Notes: generated by a model from the letters alone, not told the origin. A DNA stretch of 64,000 nucleotides from Liolophura sinensis (GCF_032854445.1 NC_088305.1:24709400-24773399), one strand, 5' to 3'. Counted from the stretch's first letter, positions 24,001-35,245 are shown. Numbers and translations are program-made.

Positions 24001-26762
24001 AATTTCACTTTTCAATCATGCCGCCTACACCCTTTTAAGCACAAACTTGTAATATACACTTATTTGAATAGTGGCTTATATCATACACTGGAATTTTTCA
24101 TAAATACCATGGCGGCCATGTTATATAATGTGTGCCCGGTGGACGCAGGACAAAGTTGGCTGGGAACCACAGCACTTCTCGGGTTTCCTCTCACTGAATG
24201 TCACGTCTGATGCTAGATTCGAACTCACGATTCGCTTTTCTCTAAGATGGATTAAAGAATACCGGACATAAAAGGGATATTATTTTCCTTCTGATGATAA
24301 AATGTGAACAGTGGTTGGGGTCATCGAAATCTGAGCTGTACTTCTTTAATTATATTGTAGGTGTTTTGTGTACAGAGTAAAGCCTTGTCATGTTGAACGA
24401 TTTCTTTTCGCACAAGGGCTCCAACCAGTGACGGCTTTTATTCAGGTTTCCGTGGGGAAAAAACACCAGCTTTGGCTAGGCCTTTGGCTTGGGTCATCAG
24501 GTACATTCCAATATAGCCCGCTTCCTTATCTACGACTGGGTTTATCGCCAGACTGACGAGGTTAGCGCGCGCCGCTGCAGGCCCGGCTCCCCGTTGGGCC
24601 GGAATCTCGTTAGCGAACCACTACTTTTGAGTAAGACCCTCGCCAAAGCTGTAGACTGATACGTGATGATTGGTAAATAGCCCACAAATGTTCACACCGT
24701 CTCGACTTGTCTTGATTTGTCCCTTTGATGCGGCGTTAGGTTCCAAATGAGCTGTGCATTTTTTTGGCCGGATCCCAAATCTCCTCGTCCTTCCAGAAAG
24801 CAGCGTCTGGGACGCAAAACTGTTTACTGTGACTTTGGAGGTCGATGTATTTTGTCTACAAGTCCGTATCCGTTTCCAGACAACATTGCGAATTTTAACA
24901 CCGGTTGGTGTGGTCCTCAAAATCCAACACTCTTTTGCGTAACGGCATGGGAACCAAGGTTCAGCTTCAATTGGCAAAATGTTATCCTGTGATATTTCCA
25001 GACACTGTGTCTTCTTAATAATACACCAACCTCATTCTGTATAAGGTTCAAACAGGTTCACAATATCGTCCTCTTTTGAAATGGCCAAACTAAATCGGTT
25101 AAATTTTTTATTCATCGGTAATTATAATGCATCATTATTTCTTATACAGAGGTTCGTTAGCATGGACAATTACAAGAGTTAACAATGTTCAGAAAACAAT
25201 ACAAACATTCAGAAAAATATTAAAAAAGGTATAGAAACATCTTAGAGAAGAGAAGCAAAGGTAAAATCTTGCAGCAAACCATGCTTTGCTGCAACACTGA
25301 TACACCAAAAAAATAATCTGTTCATTTTATCTGAAAGTCTGTTGTCTGAGGCATACTACAATGTATTCTGTTGTAAGATAATACTATGTCGTATTCAACA
25401 TAATATTCTGTTAGTCTAATGCGATTTTATGTCGATAGTGTACTATATTTAACCGAATAATCTGCGACCAAAACAGAATACATTCTGCCATCATTCAGAC
25501 AACAAACCTTCGTTTAAATTTAACAGATTGTTTTTTTAGAGTAAAAGTATAGAAATTATACACTAGTAGAATAAATAACAATGACGTCACTGTCGTAAGG
25601 CATTTTGGGATGTGTAGTGGGATTGACAATATGAGGTCAGTTTGTTAACTTCCGCAGTTCTGATTAAATCCAACTGCTGCATTGTTTTGTATATTGCCAA
25701 GAAAGTCATGGAAACAGTTTACACAAAAGGTTTTCCCAGACATGGCTAGAGTCCTGGAAAACCTATACATAGAAAGAACTAAAGTAGCAGCTTAAGATTA
25801 TAAGAGACGAATCACCAGAACATCTCTGAATGGTCAGTCCACAAATATAATCTGGACATGCAAATGTGATTAATAAAACAATAAAAGTTTGATACGTTGC
25901 TTTATGTTACAAAGAAAGAAAAAATCCCTTGTAGTCAGCTCTATAGACATTTTGGAAAAATAGCGGCTGATCCGCTTGACTTCATCGTTCGTGACATTTT
26001 TGTGACGTTGCAAACTTTGTGATATGATGTCATAACTTGCTGTGCAAAAGGAAAGGTACCGTGACGTGACGCACAGATAGATCGGTGCAAAGAATTTTAT
26101 GTCGTTGTATATGACGTCATGCGAGACTTAGGTCTGTACGCTACTTCAAATGTCATAACGCATAGCGCGCACATAGACCAGTTCCGCAAAGCCATTTCTT
26201 GTTCTGTGCCCAGTTGTTCTGAGGTGTAATAGGACTTAAGCCCGGTATTAACTTTAGTTTGGACTAAAGTGTAATTTACTTTGTATTAGGATGAGACTTG
26301 TATTAATATTTACGGCTGGCTTAACGCTACAAATCTCACGTGGTCTGACGCCTAGCAATCCGTTTTCTTTTTTTTTTTCACTTCCTCTCCGACCGCACGT
26401 GGGAAGGTCTTTCAGCAACCTGCGGGTGGTCGTGGGCTTCCCCCTGGATCTTCCCGGTTTCCTCAGACTATAATGCTGTCCACCGTCGTATAAGTGAAGT
26501 ATTCTTGAGTACGTCGTAGAACACCAATGAAATAGATAAATAAATGAAAGAAGGCCCCATACAAAACAGAACTCCTTTTCTTATCAGAGGCAATCATGGT
26601 TAAGGATTTGTCTCTTCTGTTTGCAGGTATGACGCAACCGATATGAACATATACCGGAGTGCTTTGAGCGCATGCGTAGTAACAGGACTTCCGAATGTGC
26701 GGGATTACATCCACAAAAACCGCGAGAGTAAAGAAGAGAGCGCAAAGAGGAGGAAGACCTAG
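8130..26762 (+). CDS. KLHL10: kelch-like protein 10 gene, six coding exons, with frame breaks in exons 4 and 5
   Basis: Gene-level entry. Coding exons are 8130-9093, 11815-11962, 12531-12700, 15687-15957, 18262-18343 and 26627-26762, all with GT donors and AG acceptors. KLHL10 is a BTB-BACK-kelch adaptor that recruits substrates to cullin-3 ubiquitin ligase; in mammals it acts in maturing spermatids. Exons 1-3 join in frame. Exon 4 is one base short (a G missing in the FNG codon pair at 15856-15857) and reads into TGA, giving a predicted 488-residue truncated product. Exon 5 is also short by one base modulo three. With both repaired the protein would be about 593 residues, near the mammalian size of about 608. 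The call of KLHL10 over other kelch proteins rests on close similarity through BTB, BACK, the linker GGWSGGSPTN and the C-terminal YRSALSACVV motif. Sequencing or assembly error versus true inactivation cannot be settled here. Confidence 0.9.
9456..9868 (+). repeat. minisatellite, 29-bp unit, about 14 copies
   Basis: Units read GATGTCCTATAGATATTCAT followed by TCATCCCAT or TCATCCCTT. Two variant positions alternate (ATTC versus ATAC, CATGA versus TTGA) along the array, which would allow copy tracking. It lies in KLHL10 intron 1. Confidence 0.93.
9975..10462 (+). repeat. minisatellite, 66-bp unit, about 7 copies
   Basis: Units contain TTCAGTGATTCATTCTTCGA and GTTAGTGTGTTTAAATCCA, spaced exactly 66 bp (ATG at 10006 and 10072, and so on). 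CAGGTATG, CAGATATG and CACGTATG variants alternate. Because 66 is a multiple of three, the array is open in several frames on both strands without being a gene. Confidence 0.95.
10949..11208 (+). mobile_element. SINE family A, near full length
   Basis: Family A, about 260 bp: a tRNA-derived head (GGGCCTCCGTGGC...AGCGC, with CAATGACCCAGGAGCCTCTC), a central body (GGCTTCCTCTCCGGCCGTA, CAACCTGCGGATGGTCGTGG, CCGGTTTCCTCCCACCATA) and a 3' domain TATTCTTGAGTACGGCGTAA ending in (AAATA)n. This copy has all three modules and lies in KLHL10 intron 1. Confidence 0.9.
11815..11962 (+). CDS. KLHL10: KLHL10 exon 2: kelch repeat 1-2
   Basis: The acceptor is CATAACAG before 11815 and the split codon G-GG joins exon 1, giving DTGPRAYHG. 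The exon reads RIYVIGGFDGMDYFNSCRCF and DPASKEWSEVAPMNAR, a full kelch blade with the GG doublet and the spaced Y and W. The donor GTTAGT begins at 11963. Confidence 0.93.
12168..12375 (+). mobile_element. SINE family A, degenerate copy
   Basis: Head remnants (GCGTGCTAGCGAGC, CTCACCAATGCCGTCGC), the body and an AAATAAATAAATG tail are visible. The TTCTTGAGTACGG 3' domain is lost. It lies in KLHL10 intron 2. Confidence 0.8.
12531..12700 (+). CDS. KLHL10: KLHL10 exon 3: kelch repeat 3
   Basis: The acceptor ACTATTGTAG precedes 12531. The exon encodes CYVSVAVLDGKIYAMGGFDG, then RQNTAERYTPENNQWSM and MHQQRSDANATALN. The junction CG|A rebuilds an Arg codon with exon 2. The donor GTCGGT starts at 12701. 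Intact. Confidence 0.94.
12701..15686 (+). other. KLHL10 intron 3
   Basis: The intron is 3 kb. Apart from a 3' SINE fragment at 14775-14942 it is low-copy AT-rich DNA with no recognised feature. The open frames around 15134-15416 have no domain match. Confidence 0.8.
14775..14942 (+). mobile_element. SINE family A, 5'-truncated
   Basis: The copy starts in the body at CTCCGGCTGTACGTGGGAAG and runs through the TATTCTTGAGTACG domain into an (AAATA)n tail. The tRNA head is absent. Confidence 0.88.
15687..15957 (+). CDS. KLHL10: KLHL10 exon 4: kelch repeats 4-5, frameshifted
   Basis: The acceptor TTCTTCAG precedes 15687. The exon reads GVIYICGGFNGQECLNTAEV and SGVSVISYRGSVYALGGFN, then the frame breaks and TGA follows at 15869-15871. 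One missing G between 15856 and 15857 explains it: adding it back gives the kelch-like continuation NGITRMNTGEKY, then WQTIPEMYNPRSNFAVE up to donor GTACGA at 15958. The exon length (271) is one short of what the flanking codon phases require, which independently supports a single-base deletion. Confidence 0.88.
16473..16790 (+). repeat. minisatellite, 32-bp unit, about 9-10 copies
   Basis: The unit is GACCAAAGATTGGTTAAACA followed by TGTCATCTTATT. Central copies are nearly identical and outer copies are degenerate. Confidence 0.93.
16916..17038 (+). mobile_element. SINE family A, 5'-truncated
   Basis: The copy starts at CCCGCGGATGGTCGTGAG and keeps the body end, a shortened TAAGTGAAATATTC domain and the AAATAAATAAAT tail. 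Confidence 0.82.
17209..17481 (+). mobile_element. SINE family A, full length
   Basis: All modules are present, from GGGCCTCCGGGGCG through the head, body and TATTCTTGAGTACGGC domain to the AAATAAATAAACAAAT tail. Confidence 0.9.
18262..18343 (+). CDS. KLHL10: KLHL10 exon 5: last kelch repeat, frameshifted
   Basis: The acceptor TTCCAACAG precedes 18262. The exon reads VIDDMIFAIGGFNGVIT in one frame and then ECYDSTSDEW in another, with donor GTAAGT at 18344. The length of 82 should be 2 modulo 3 to join exons 4 and 6 in frame, so a net deletion of 1 (or 10) bases lies near 18310-18314. Mammalian KLHL10 has about three extra residues here, which fits a 10-base loss better (see findings). Confidence 0.85.
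19330..22400 (+). repeat. large minisatellite, about 53-bp unit, roughly 55 copies
   Basis: The unit contains CACAAACAACGCCCATCCAT, AACTTCCCCCTCCCACCACC and ACTACTTCTTATC. The + strand is almost free of G; the - strand therefore carries a G-rich block (GTGGTGGTGGGAGGGGG) in each unit. Related, looser repeats start at about 19250. The open frame at 19918-20352 is a by-product. Confidence 0.96.
23353..23600. mobile_element. palindromic MITE, copy 1
   Basis: The copy begins ACACTCAAAAAATTAATCTG and its two halves are near mirror images: AGAATGTATTCTGTTAT on one side and AATAACAGAATACATTCTA on the other. The 3' terminus is degraded. Confidence 0.75.
25301..25543. mobile_element. palindromic MITE, copy 2
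   Basis: The terminal inverted repeats TACACCAAAAAAATAATCTG and CAGATTGTTTTTTTAGAGTA bound a 243-bp element. Inner arms ATGTATTCTGTTGT and AACAGAATACATTC match copy 1. Confidence 0.82.
26381..26548 (+). mobile_element. SINE family A, 5'-truncated
   Basis: The copy begins at CTTCCTCTCCGACCGCACGT and runs to AATAGATAAATAAATGA. It ends only 80 bp before the last KLHL10 exon. Confidence 0.87.
26627..26762 (+). CDS. KLHL10: KLHL10 exon 6 (terminal): end of kelch domain
   Basis: The acceptor TGTTTGCAG precedes 26627, and the first G completes the Trp codon TG|G split with exon 5. The exon reads YDATDMNIYRSALSACVV, then TGLPNVRDYI and a basic tail ending KRRKT with TAG at 26760-26762. The motif YRSALS-CVV is characteristic of the KLHL10 C-terminus. 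This exon is too short for simple frame scans and was found by splice phase. A possible AATAAA follows at about 27274. Confidence 0.92.
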
Positions 26763-27623
26763 ACATCCGTCTCTTTCCACATGCTTACTGTTTTGTTTAG
26801 AATTTATTTGTGATATAGGAAGATGTATAGAATTATAGGCTAAATATTGCATCTTTTGAAATATTTTATCACTTGCTTTTAGAATATATTGTACAGTTTT
26901 AGGTCCGTCAGAAATGAAACAAATATTTCTAATGCGAACTTAGTGTAGTGCTCATGGATAACATGTATAATCTAACAATTTCGCAGCTTCTATAAATATT
27001 TATACAAAATGAAAAAGGGGAAAAAAAAACTCAGGTTTTCTTCACAGATTCAGGAAAAGTAAAGATATATGTCATGAAAACGTAGCTTTAAAAGTTTAGA
27101 ATTGTGGTTTACAGTAAATATTTAATTAATTCAATGACTATTAACGATACCTTAATGCTATAACTCATTGTTCTTGAAAATTTACGTGATAATATGTCGT
27201 TTACTACGTATCCAATGGCAACCAAAGCTATAGGCTTTCTTTTCACGTACTATTAGCAATGCGTTATTTTGATAATAAACTTTTTATTAGAAACTTTTAA
27301 AATTAAATGCCTGCTGTATACTTACATTTATCGCAGAATATATCTGTACGTTAAAGCTAAAGCCAAACTTTAAATAAATAACATTGAATGCAAATTGGAT
27401 TGTGTTGTATTTTGGTGAAGACTTTTCTATAGAGGGATTACACGTGACATCATCACCTTGGCAAAGCAATAGTCAGTCAGCCATGTTGGAGGCTTGTTAA
27501 CATGGCTGCTATAACCACAGTGCCCTGAAAGAAAGCTTTTTTTGTACTCTTTTTATTCGTTTCAACTTGCTGTTTTGCGCCGAATTGCATCTACGGCAAC
27601 TATTTAGTGCTGAAAGATTTACT

Positions 27624-27695
27624 TATTTATTTGAATGGTGTTTTACGTTGTACTCAAAGATATTTCAGATATACGACAGCAGCCAGCATTATGTT
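27624..27695 (-). mobile_element. SINE family A, 3' fragment
   Basis: The fragment reads TTATTTGAATGGTGTTTTAC, TACTCAAAGATATTTC and GCCAGCATTATG, the reverse complement of the 3' domain only. Confidence 0.75.
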
Positions 27696-27768
27696 GAAAG
27701 ATAATTTGATTAAAGTCAGATCGTATGTATATCGCTTCGCTAATAACGATCTGAGACACTTCAAGGGG

Positions 27769-28102
27769 ACTGGCCCGGATAGCACAGTTGGTAGAACGTC
27801 CGCTTCGGGAATGGTAGATCCAGGATTAATCCTGGATCGAGTCACACATAAGATTTCCTCGCTTGGCGTTCACCATGGAGGGGGTAGTCCAACGACTGGT
27901 TGACCCGTATCAGTATAATGCCTTGGGCGTTCCAGCTTACTTGCCTTCGGTAAATCGTCTCAGTGAAGCAGCACTAGATAAAAGAGCGGTGGAAATCCGT
28001 CCTGCAACAAGAAGGCACAATACATACACCCTAAGGATTCCTTCGTCGTCATGTGACTTAAAATTGTTGAGCACGACGTTAAACCCCAATCATTCACTCA
28101 CT
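27769..28102 (+). mobile_element. SINE family B, full length with target-site duplication
   Basis: Family B has a tRNA-like head (CCGGATAGCACAGTTGGTAG, GGTAGATCCAGGATTAATCC), a body, and a 3' end AAAATTGTTGAGCACGACGT with TTAAACCCCAATCATTCACTCACT. It is bounded by an exact 12-bp repeat CACTTCAAGGGG at 27757-27768 and 28103-28114, a target-site duplication that fixes the element ends. Confidence 0.93.
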
Positions 28103-29419
28103 CACTTCAAGGGGTGTGTTTGTTTCAGCCAATCACAGACGCTCTGCACGGAGCAAGGCAGCAGTCACGGACAGCAAATGAACTCTTGTCAAGGCTTCAA
28201 GAAACAGCTAAAACCGTATTGTTGCGGTTCCAAAGAGAAAATTATGATGAACATAAATCCGCAGAATAAACACTTGTATAAAGGTAAACGATGATACGTT
28301 TTCCATGGAATGTCCACCATTTCACTGAGTCAAGTTACTTCCACTCCTTACAGCGCATGCGTCCCTCTCCACCTTTCGCTTTACATCACTGCCACCAACA
28401 GCCAAGCTTGACCTTTGGAACAAGTGAGATGCACGCAGGCTTGTTCAGGATTAGCCTCATCACTTGCGTCCTCCCGCGGAACTATTTAATCAGCATTCGT
28501 CAATAAAATTGTTTTAGGTGTTGGTTAGAATCACGTTGCACATTCTCTAGATAAAGAGAATGGATGTGTAGAAAGTATTATTAGAGACGAGGGTTGAGAC
28601 GGATTCATTGCGTTTTCTGACATCACTTCCTACCTCTTCATCGTGACCCCACTGACCTCGGCGTTGTTCAAGATTTCTGTACAAAATTTGCAATTTGTGA
28701 CAGTGATGTAAACAAAAGGTAGAAAGCCTCATACTGATTGGCTGCTAATGACGTCATTGACCTGTGGTTGTTTACGTCATCCCAGTTCACCGGAGGTCAC
28801 TGAACACGCCTTGGATAGGAAGTGTGTCAGATAGTTGTTTGCGAAGCGATATAAGTACGATCTGATTTTAATCAGACTGGGTGGAAGGAAACCGAACAGA
28901 GCCCGGAGAAAACTCACGATCATCGGCAAGTTGCTGGAACTCCTTGATGAAGTTCCTTAGTCATGGTTATGTACATGTTCCGGCTGAGACCTGCGTTATT
29001 TACATGATGCTCATCCAGATCAGGTTAGCACATAACGAAATAAGCTATTCCGAATACTGAAGTCTAAATTATGTGAAGTTCCGACTAACTATGCAGCAAG
29101 GCATTGTCAGGAATGTGCCCATAAAGCTATAAACCTACGATCTTATATTGCAATAAACAGAACAAAGTATGCAAATTGTTAATCAACATTGGCTGAATGA
29201 CACTATGCAGGAATGACACTGAAAGCATGCAGATAAAGTGTACTTCAGATCAATATAAGTAATTTCTTAAGGTGGCATTTCTTAAGGCATATTTGCATTT
29301 CCCTGTTCCGGCTTCCGGTGTGAGCCGCAATTGCTTCATGTGAATTTATTGCGGAAATTGGTGGCGGTTTCAAAAGCCTAGTAGCGGTTACGACCTACCA
29401 TGACGACAATCGACCGACT

Positions 29420-29619
29420 ACTCCGTGGCCGAGTTGTTAGCGTGCTAGCGCTGCAGATTGACGCAGGAGCCTCTCACCAATGCAGCCGCTGGGAGTTCAG
29501 CTCACGCTGGATTCCTCTCCGGCCATACGTGGAAGGGTCTGCCTGCTGCAAACTGCAGATGGTGCTGGGTTTCCCAAGGGCTCTGCCAGGTTTAAATAGA
29601 TAAATAAATAAATAAATAT
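29420..29619 (+). mobile_element. SINE family A, internally deleted
   Basis: Head and body are present (CTCCGTGGCCGAG to GGGCTCTGCCAGG), then the sequence jumps to the (AAATA)n tail. The TTCTTGAGTACGG domain is missing. Confidence 0.85.
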
Positions 29620-29741
29620 AGCAGGAGTTTTCTTCGATCGCGCTGATTGTTGTTTTACGCCTTTCTTACTAAAGAAGTTTCTTTACTTTTATCATGGAGG
29701 CCAGTTTTATGAGCGGCCTTCAAGTGAAGCTCATGTAAGGC

Positions 29742-29937
29742 CACAATGGCGATGTTATGGCCATCAAGACCCCGGGACAGTGAAAGATTCATGTGGAATC
29801 GAGGGCACAATGGCGATGTTATGGCCACCAAGACGCCGGGGAAGTGAAAGATGCATGTGGAATCGAGGGCACAACGGTGATGTTATGGCCATCAAGACCC
29901 CGGGACAGTGAAAGATGCATGTGGAATCGAGGGCTGT
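29742..29937 (+). repeat. tandem repeat, 64-bp unit, 3 copies
   Basis: The units start CACAATGGCGATGTTATGGC and end ATGTGGAATCGAGGG, spaced 64 bp, with few substitutions. Confidence 0.9.
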
Positions 29938-31397
29938 ATTCGAATCACTGAAGTGTGTAACCCGAGCGCAGTGTACTCGGATGTAAGTGCAAAAAGAACA
30001 TAGAGGACGCTTTATTTCAATATCCTTCCTACTGCTCCCTGTTCAGACCCCGGATTGATGAAAGGCTTTATCGCGAGCAGTGAACTCTTGTGACTCTTTG
30101 CTGTTCGACACCTCTCTCTCGCATGGGATCAACACGACTCCAGCGATTCGAATACGTCCCCTGAGCCGGGTTTGACAAAAACGGGGTTTACTGTGGGAAG
30201 TCCACGCAGTTTCCCCCACCCATAAACCAAAACGTCGCCATATAAATGTGATAAATTTTGGAAAGAAGGGCGCTAAATTGCAATCACGTAAATTCAGAGC
30301 TGAAATTGATAGCCAACGCGATTATTAAGTTTCCTAATCAAAACCCAAATCAGCAAACACCTCAACAAAGGGACAAGTTATAATCTGCCTGTGTGCAAAC
30401 CACCGACCTTTGGCATATAAGTGACGAACATTTCCACTCACATGTACACTTCATGTACACCGATCTAAACGTCCTACAAACGTCACCGATCGATTGTCTT
30501 CAAGGATCAGTGGAGGCATGGGAGGCTGGGAATGACCTGGCACCTCTGGTATCCGACCATTCTAAAGCAAGCCTCTCAACTGCAGGGTATGGACCATACG
30601 CCTTCTTGGTGCAATTTTGAAATTACGTAATCCAAAGATAACTAAAGACACAAATTCTAAAATAGAGGGGCGCACAAAAAGACGTTGTTTCTGACTTTTA
30701 GTACAACCGAACGAATGCTAAATACACGGCTGATATGCACTTCAGAAATTAAGTGGGTAGACACATATCATTTTTCCGCCAAACGTCTGCTTGGATATTT
30801 TCGCCGTTACACTGACGTAAAGTGTTCAATTTTGCGACGGTTATGTCATATTTATTGGTAGGAAACCTGTCTATTCGCGTGACCTGGCAACTGCAGAGAT
30901 CGCAGTTTCTGGGCGTGTGAGGAGCAAGCCGACCCTCTCAATGAGTTTGGCAGTCACTGAAGTCGGTCATCGGTAGTATAAGACCTACACTAAACGCATT
31001 ATGCTGCTCGTAAAAGTGGAACCTTCTCCAGCGTCGTTTTAATCTAGCTGGCAGCCACAAAGTGAAGAGCTGTTGACGTATGCTTGAAGCAGACTAACCC
31101 CCGTGGTTATGATGCGGACTACCCACAACTTTCTCACCTTTCTTAACAAAATCAGACCACACACATTACCGTCTGGGTTTTTTTTTTCCTTCCCGTCAGT
31201 GGCGATATATCGCTCAAGGTGTTGGAAGACACAGACTGAGTGATGGTGAGTAACCCCCTCAAACAACCCCCATCCCGCCCCCTCTCCCTACTCCAATACT
31301 CCCTTTACTCTCCTCTCCCCTAACAGTCACATCCAGAATCTGGCTGTTTAGAGAAGGACCAGATTCAACTTAAAGGTTTATTACGTTTCGTTTATTT

Positions 31398-31612
31398 AAT
31401 AAATAAATTAATTACTATTGTGTTTTATACTGTATTCAAGAGCATTTCACTTATACGACGGAGGTCAGCGTTATGGTGAGAGGAAACCGGACAGATCCCG
31501 GAAGAAACCCACGACCATCGGCAGGTGGATGACGGACCTCCCCACGTACGGCCGGACAGGAAGCCTGTATTGGATGCACTTGACCTCACTTCGACCGCAA
31601 TGGATCACTGAG
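31398..31612 (-). mobile_element. SINE family A
   Basis: Reverse-strand copy: GTGTTTTATACTGTATTCAA, CGGAGGTCAGCGTTATGG, ACCCACGACCATCGG and CACGTACGGCCGGA. The tRNA head is mostly lost. Confidence 0.85.
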
Positions 31613-33527
31613 CTGTGGCCCCTACCCTGATTATTACGGTCCATTCTTATTAAATTTATCCGGATGCAAGTTTTTAGGTCACAGTAAAAGACTTTTTGCA
31701 GATTAAATGTGTAACCAATAATGAATCAGGTAATTTCAATTTCTGTATTCAGACGTATATAACGAAAGCTTGCTTCGATTTGGTGACGAGTTTTCTTAAT
31801 AAGGAGATTCTACATGTATGCCTAAAGTGAAGTATGCGCTAGCAGATTTTTAAGTAAAGGCAGTTTCCCAAACAGCCAGTCGCCCTAACAGGATACCAGA
31901 CACTAATAAAAACATCCATCGTCGGTTTATTGGCAAATGGTCGGTAATGCTGTCATTTGTTTTCTTTGTGGTTTTCCCACACGCGTCGAGTTTGTAGCTT
32001 TCCTTCGACCAACACCGTTCGGTTTTTCAACATCCGTCTAGAAAATCTCCCATCATTAAGCTGTTGAAAATTCGTGAGATAAAAGACCCGCCACGGAAAT
32101 AAGGCCTTTCCACAAGGCTAACCCCCATCTTCCTGTTACCAATTTCTCTTCTCTTTGATCATTCTGAGCGAGCAAATTGATTTGTCATGCTAAGTGTGAG
32201 AAAAGTGTGAGAATTAGTCGTAACTAATTTGTCTTCTCGAGCAGTTAATCAGGACTTCTGCTACCCAACTCTCCACCAAAAAAAATAAAAAAAGAGAGAT
32301 TTTATCTCACATGTTCCACAAGAAGAAGAGAACCATATTCAGGCAAGCAGACTCAGAGTGTATCTATAGAAATGGAAGAAATGGCATTAAAATATGCGCA
32401 GCTTCTAAAATAAAGTGAACCCTGAGTTTGCTGCACGGAAATAATCACTTCTGTAATAGAAGCAAAGGGTTTTTCTGTACCAATAGTCTTTGTCTAAAAA
32501 TGGCTCATGAGCAATCACACTGATATTCGGACTGTAGCAAAAATATAATGTCATGGAACTGTGTCCAAGTGTCGTAGAATCTACCGCCGTAAAGTTATAC
32601 AGTACTATGTAACTTGTTAAAAATGTTAGGGAATTATTTTTGACCACATTTTACTAGAACATGGACGTTTGAATAAAAGTTTCACAAAAAGTAATTTAGA
32701 GAAGGTGAATGGAGGACACGTGATCATTAAATTAATGTCTTACAGAGGCTGCCTAACATTTTTCACAAGTCACATGATACCGTTGAACTGTTGACATTTA
32801 TTTGAAATTAATGACAAAAGAGTTCGGACGAAACTCCCCTATTAAAGCATACTCGTGACGTCACCAGGACTCGGAAAGGGTTTCCTTTGTATATAAGTTC
32901 TGCAGAACTATTCTTCTCAGAATCAAACCAATTTTCTCGGACTAAAGATGACGCGTACTTTATTTAAAAATTAACAACATATGATATAGCCTGAGATATT
33001 TAGGAAGAAGGGTAGGACATTGTCCTAATCTGTCACTGACATTTTTTTCTGACTTGCTTGGTAACTGTGTAAATGAAGTTTGAGTCAGGAATTTCCACGA
33101 TTCCACAGAGAGTGCCATATTTGAGAAAACGGAAGTACGGTGTCGCGTCATTCGTACCCACACTCATATGGTCAAAGGACAAAACAGTGTTTGGGTGATG
33201 TAAGCGGAGACAGCCGCGTCCTTGGGTTATAACAATATCTTGCTATATAACATGGCGGCACTTTCGATTTTCTCAATGCGGACATGTTATATGTAACATC
33301 ACAAAAAAGAAAAGCTATGTTTTTAAAACTTCTTGTGGGATACGTTTTCAATGCATACACACATTTGCGCTGTGGGTATCTTTTCTTTAAATAGGGTCTG
33401 TTCCTTAAATGGACTATATATGTCAGTGTTATAACTTCGAAAATGGCTTTTGCGGGTACAGAATTTTGAAAAATGGTCGGTAATATATTTTAATCACACC
33501 ATCGCTAATAGGCTACTTTAGTTCTCC

Positions 33528-33653
33528 GAAGGTCTTCAGCAACCTGTGGATGGTCGTGGGTTTCCCACGGGCTCTGCCCGGTTTCCTCCCACCATGATGC
33601 TGGCCGCCGTCGTATAAGTGAAATATTCTTGAGTACACCAGTCAAAATAAAAA
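33528..33653 (+). mobile_element. SINE family A, 5'-truncated
   Basis: The copy starts at GGTCTTCAGCAACCTGTGG and continues to TATTCTTGAGTACACCAGTC. Confidence 0.86.
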
Positions 33654-34078
33654 ATTAAAGAAAGACTCAACATAGACGTAGAAAGGCAAGCTCCAGAGAA
33701 ACGCAGGGCCTAATTCCTGAAAACGTTTTCAGAATCCAAATCAAATTGGTTAACAAATGTTGTTTCACAACGTAGAAAATCGATTACTTTTTCTCCTTTA
33801 GTGTTTCTGAGTTGTATTTTGAAGCGTAGAGAAATAAAGAATAGATACAATTTTTACCAAACATAGTGCAGAGATTTTTCTCCGTGAATTGTGTCATCCT
33901 ATACTGCTACTACTCAGGCGGTGTATATTTACGGAGAAAATGTTTCATACCGAATTTCAAGGGAAACCGCGTAGGTTCACGCGATTTCACGCATATGTTC
34001 TTCGTATATACACTATTTTTGCCGCCTTAAAAAGCAAACTGAACTCATCTAAGCATAGCACTCGACAACCCTATGGCC

Positions 34079-34103
34079 AAAAAAAAAAAAAAAAAAAAAA
34101 AAA
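34079..34103 (+). repeat. poly(A) homopolymer
   Basis: A run of about 25 A. No adjacent element of which it would clearly be the tail was recognised. Confidence 0.8.
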
Positions 34104-34483
34104 TTGAATGAAATGTTCTTCCCAAATTCCAAATATTAAGTCGTGTGTAAGTCCTTAAATCGGTACCAATTAACCACCGACAATCAGTGGTCAGTTTACG
34201 ATGTATGTAGCTCGTGCAGTAGCACGGTCACAGAGTACAAGCAGATTCCACGTGAGGTCATCTTGTACATTTACGTTCATAGGACTTATATACCTCATGA
34301 TGGATCGATTGATTTTAAAATTATTAAATTTAACCGACATTAGTGGTTAAAGAACTATTTTGTCGACTTCAGCAAGTACTTGTTTAGTCATGGTTTATGT
34401 ACGAGTGTCCAGTATATAAACGAAATGACTTATGTTGAACTATGCAGTTGTAACGGGACTGTCACTTATATATCTGATATTTG

Positions 34484-34742
34484 ATTTCATTTGATTGGTG
34501 TTTTACGCCGTACTCAAGAATATTTCACTTATACGATGGCGACCAGCATTAGGTGGGAGGAAACCGGGTAGAGCCTGGTGAAAACCCACGACCTCGCGCG
34601 GCTTGCTGGCAGACCTTCTCACGTACAACCGGAGAGGAAGCCAGCCTGTACTGGACTTGAACTCACAGCGACCACGTTGGTGAGAGGCTCCTGAGTTATT
34701 ACGCTGCGCTAGCGCGCTAACGAACTGAGCCACGGAGGCCCC
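34484..34742 (-). mobile_element. SINE family A, full length
   Basis: Complete reverse-strand copy from GATTGGTGTTTTACGCCGTA to AACTGAGCCACGGAGGCCC. A possible short duplication TATCTG flanks it. Confidence 0.92.
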
Positions 34743-34954
34743 TATCTGGTACAATCCTGTCGTTTTGATATTATACATACATAGATATGATACAGTTATC
34801 ACCAGGAGCAAGGCTTATTGGTTGTGGAAACAGAACAGAGCTGGGTGCATGCTTACCAGCACCCTTCTGGCATACCACCTGACGGAGCACCGTCTACAAA
34901 CCGGAGAGGTGGATTCGGGCAAAAGGTCACAGTCATCAAAATCCTGATATACAG

Positions 34955-35245
34955 GAACGGATGAGCACAGATCTACAGGATCTGACGTTTACAAATGTAC
35001 AGGAGCGGACGTTTACAAAGTTACAGGAGCGGATTTATACAGATCTACAGGATCAGACGTTTACAAATGTACAGGAGCGGACGTTTACAAACGTACAGGA
35101 GCGGATATATACAGATGTATATATAGAAACGGATGTGTACAAATGTACAGAAATGGATGTGCACAGATACACAGGAACGGGTGTATATAGACGTACAGGA
35201 ACGGATGTATACAGACGGACAGGAACGGATGTGTATAGATGGGTG
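34955..35245 (+). repeat. minisatellite, 24-bp unit, about 12 copies
   Basis: The unit is ACGTTTACAAATGTACAGGA plus GCGG, with ACAGATCT and ATATACAG variants. The 24-bp period keeps both strands open, which explains the frames seen here. Confidence 0.92.

Larger units (their letters stand above)
18344..26626 (+). other. KLHL10 intron 5 (8.3 kb)
   Basis: The intron has a perfect donor GTAAGT at 18344 and the acceptor TTTGCAG ending at 26626. It holds a 3-kb minisatellite, two palindromic MITE copies and one SINE. The segments 22480-23350, 23600-25300 and 25544-26380 contain no recognised feature. Confidence 0.82.

Noticed and set aside
24621..24992. Overlapping open frames on both strands in KLHL10 intron 5
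   Set aside because: No domain, no splice sites matching the gene phase, and no similarity I recognise.
34600..34742. tRNA gene signals (A and B boxes)
   Set aside because: They belong to the head of a family A SINE, as do the similar signals at 54880, 58680 and 63150. No intact cloverleaf was found.
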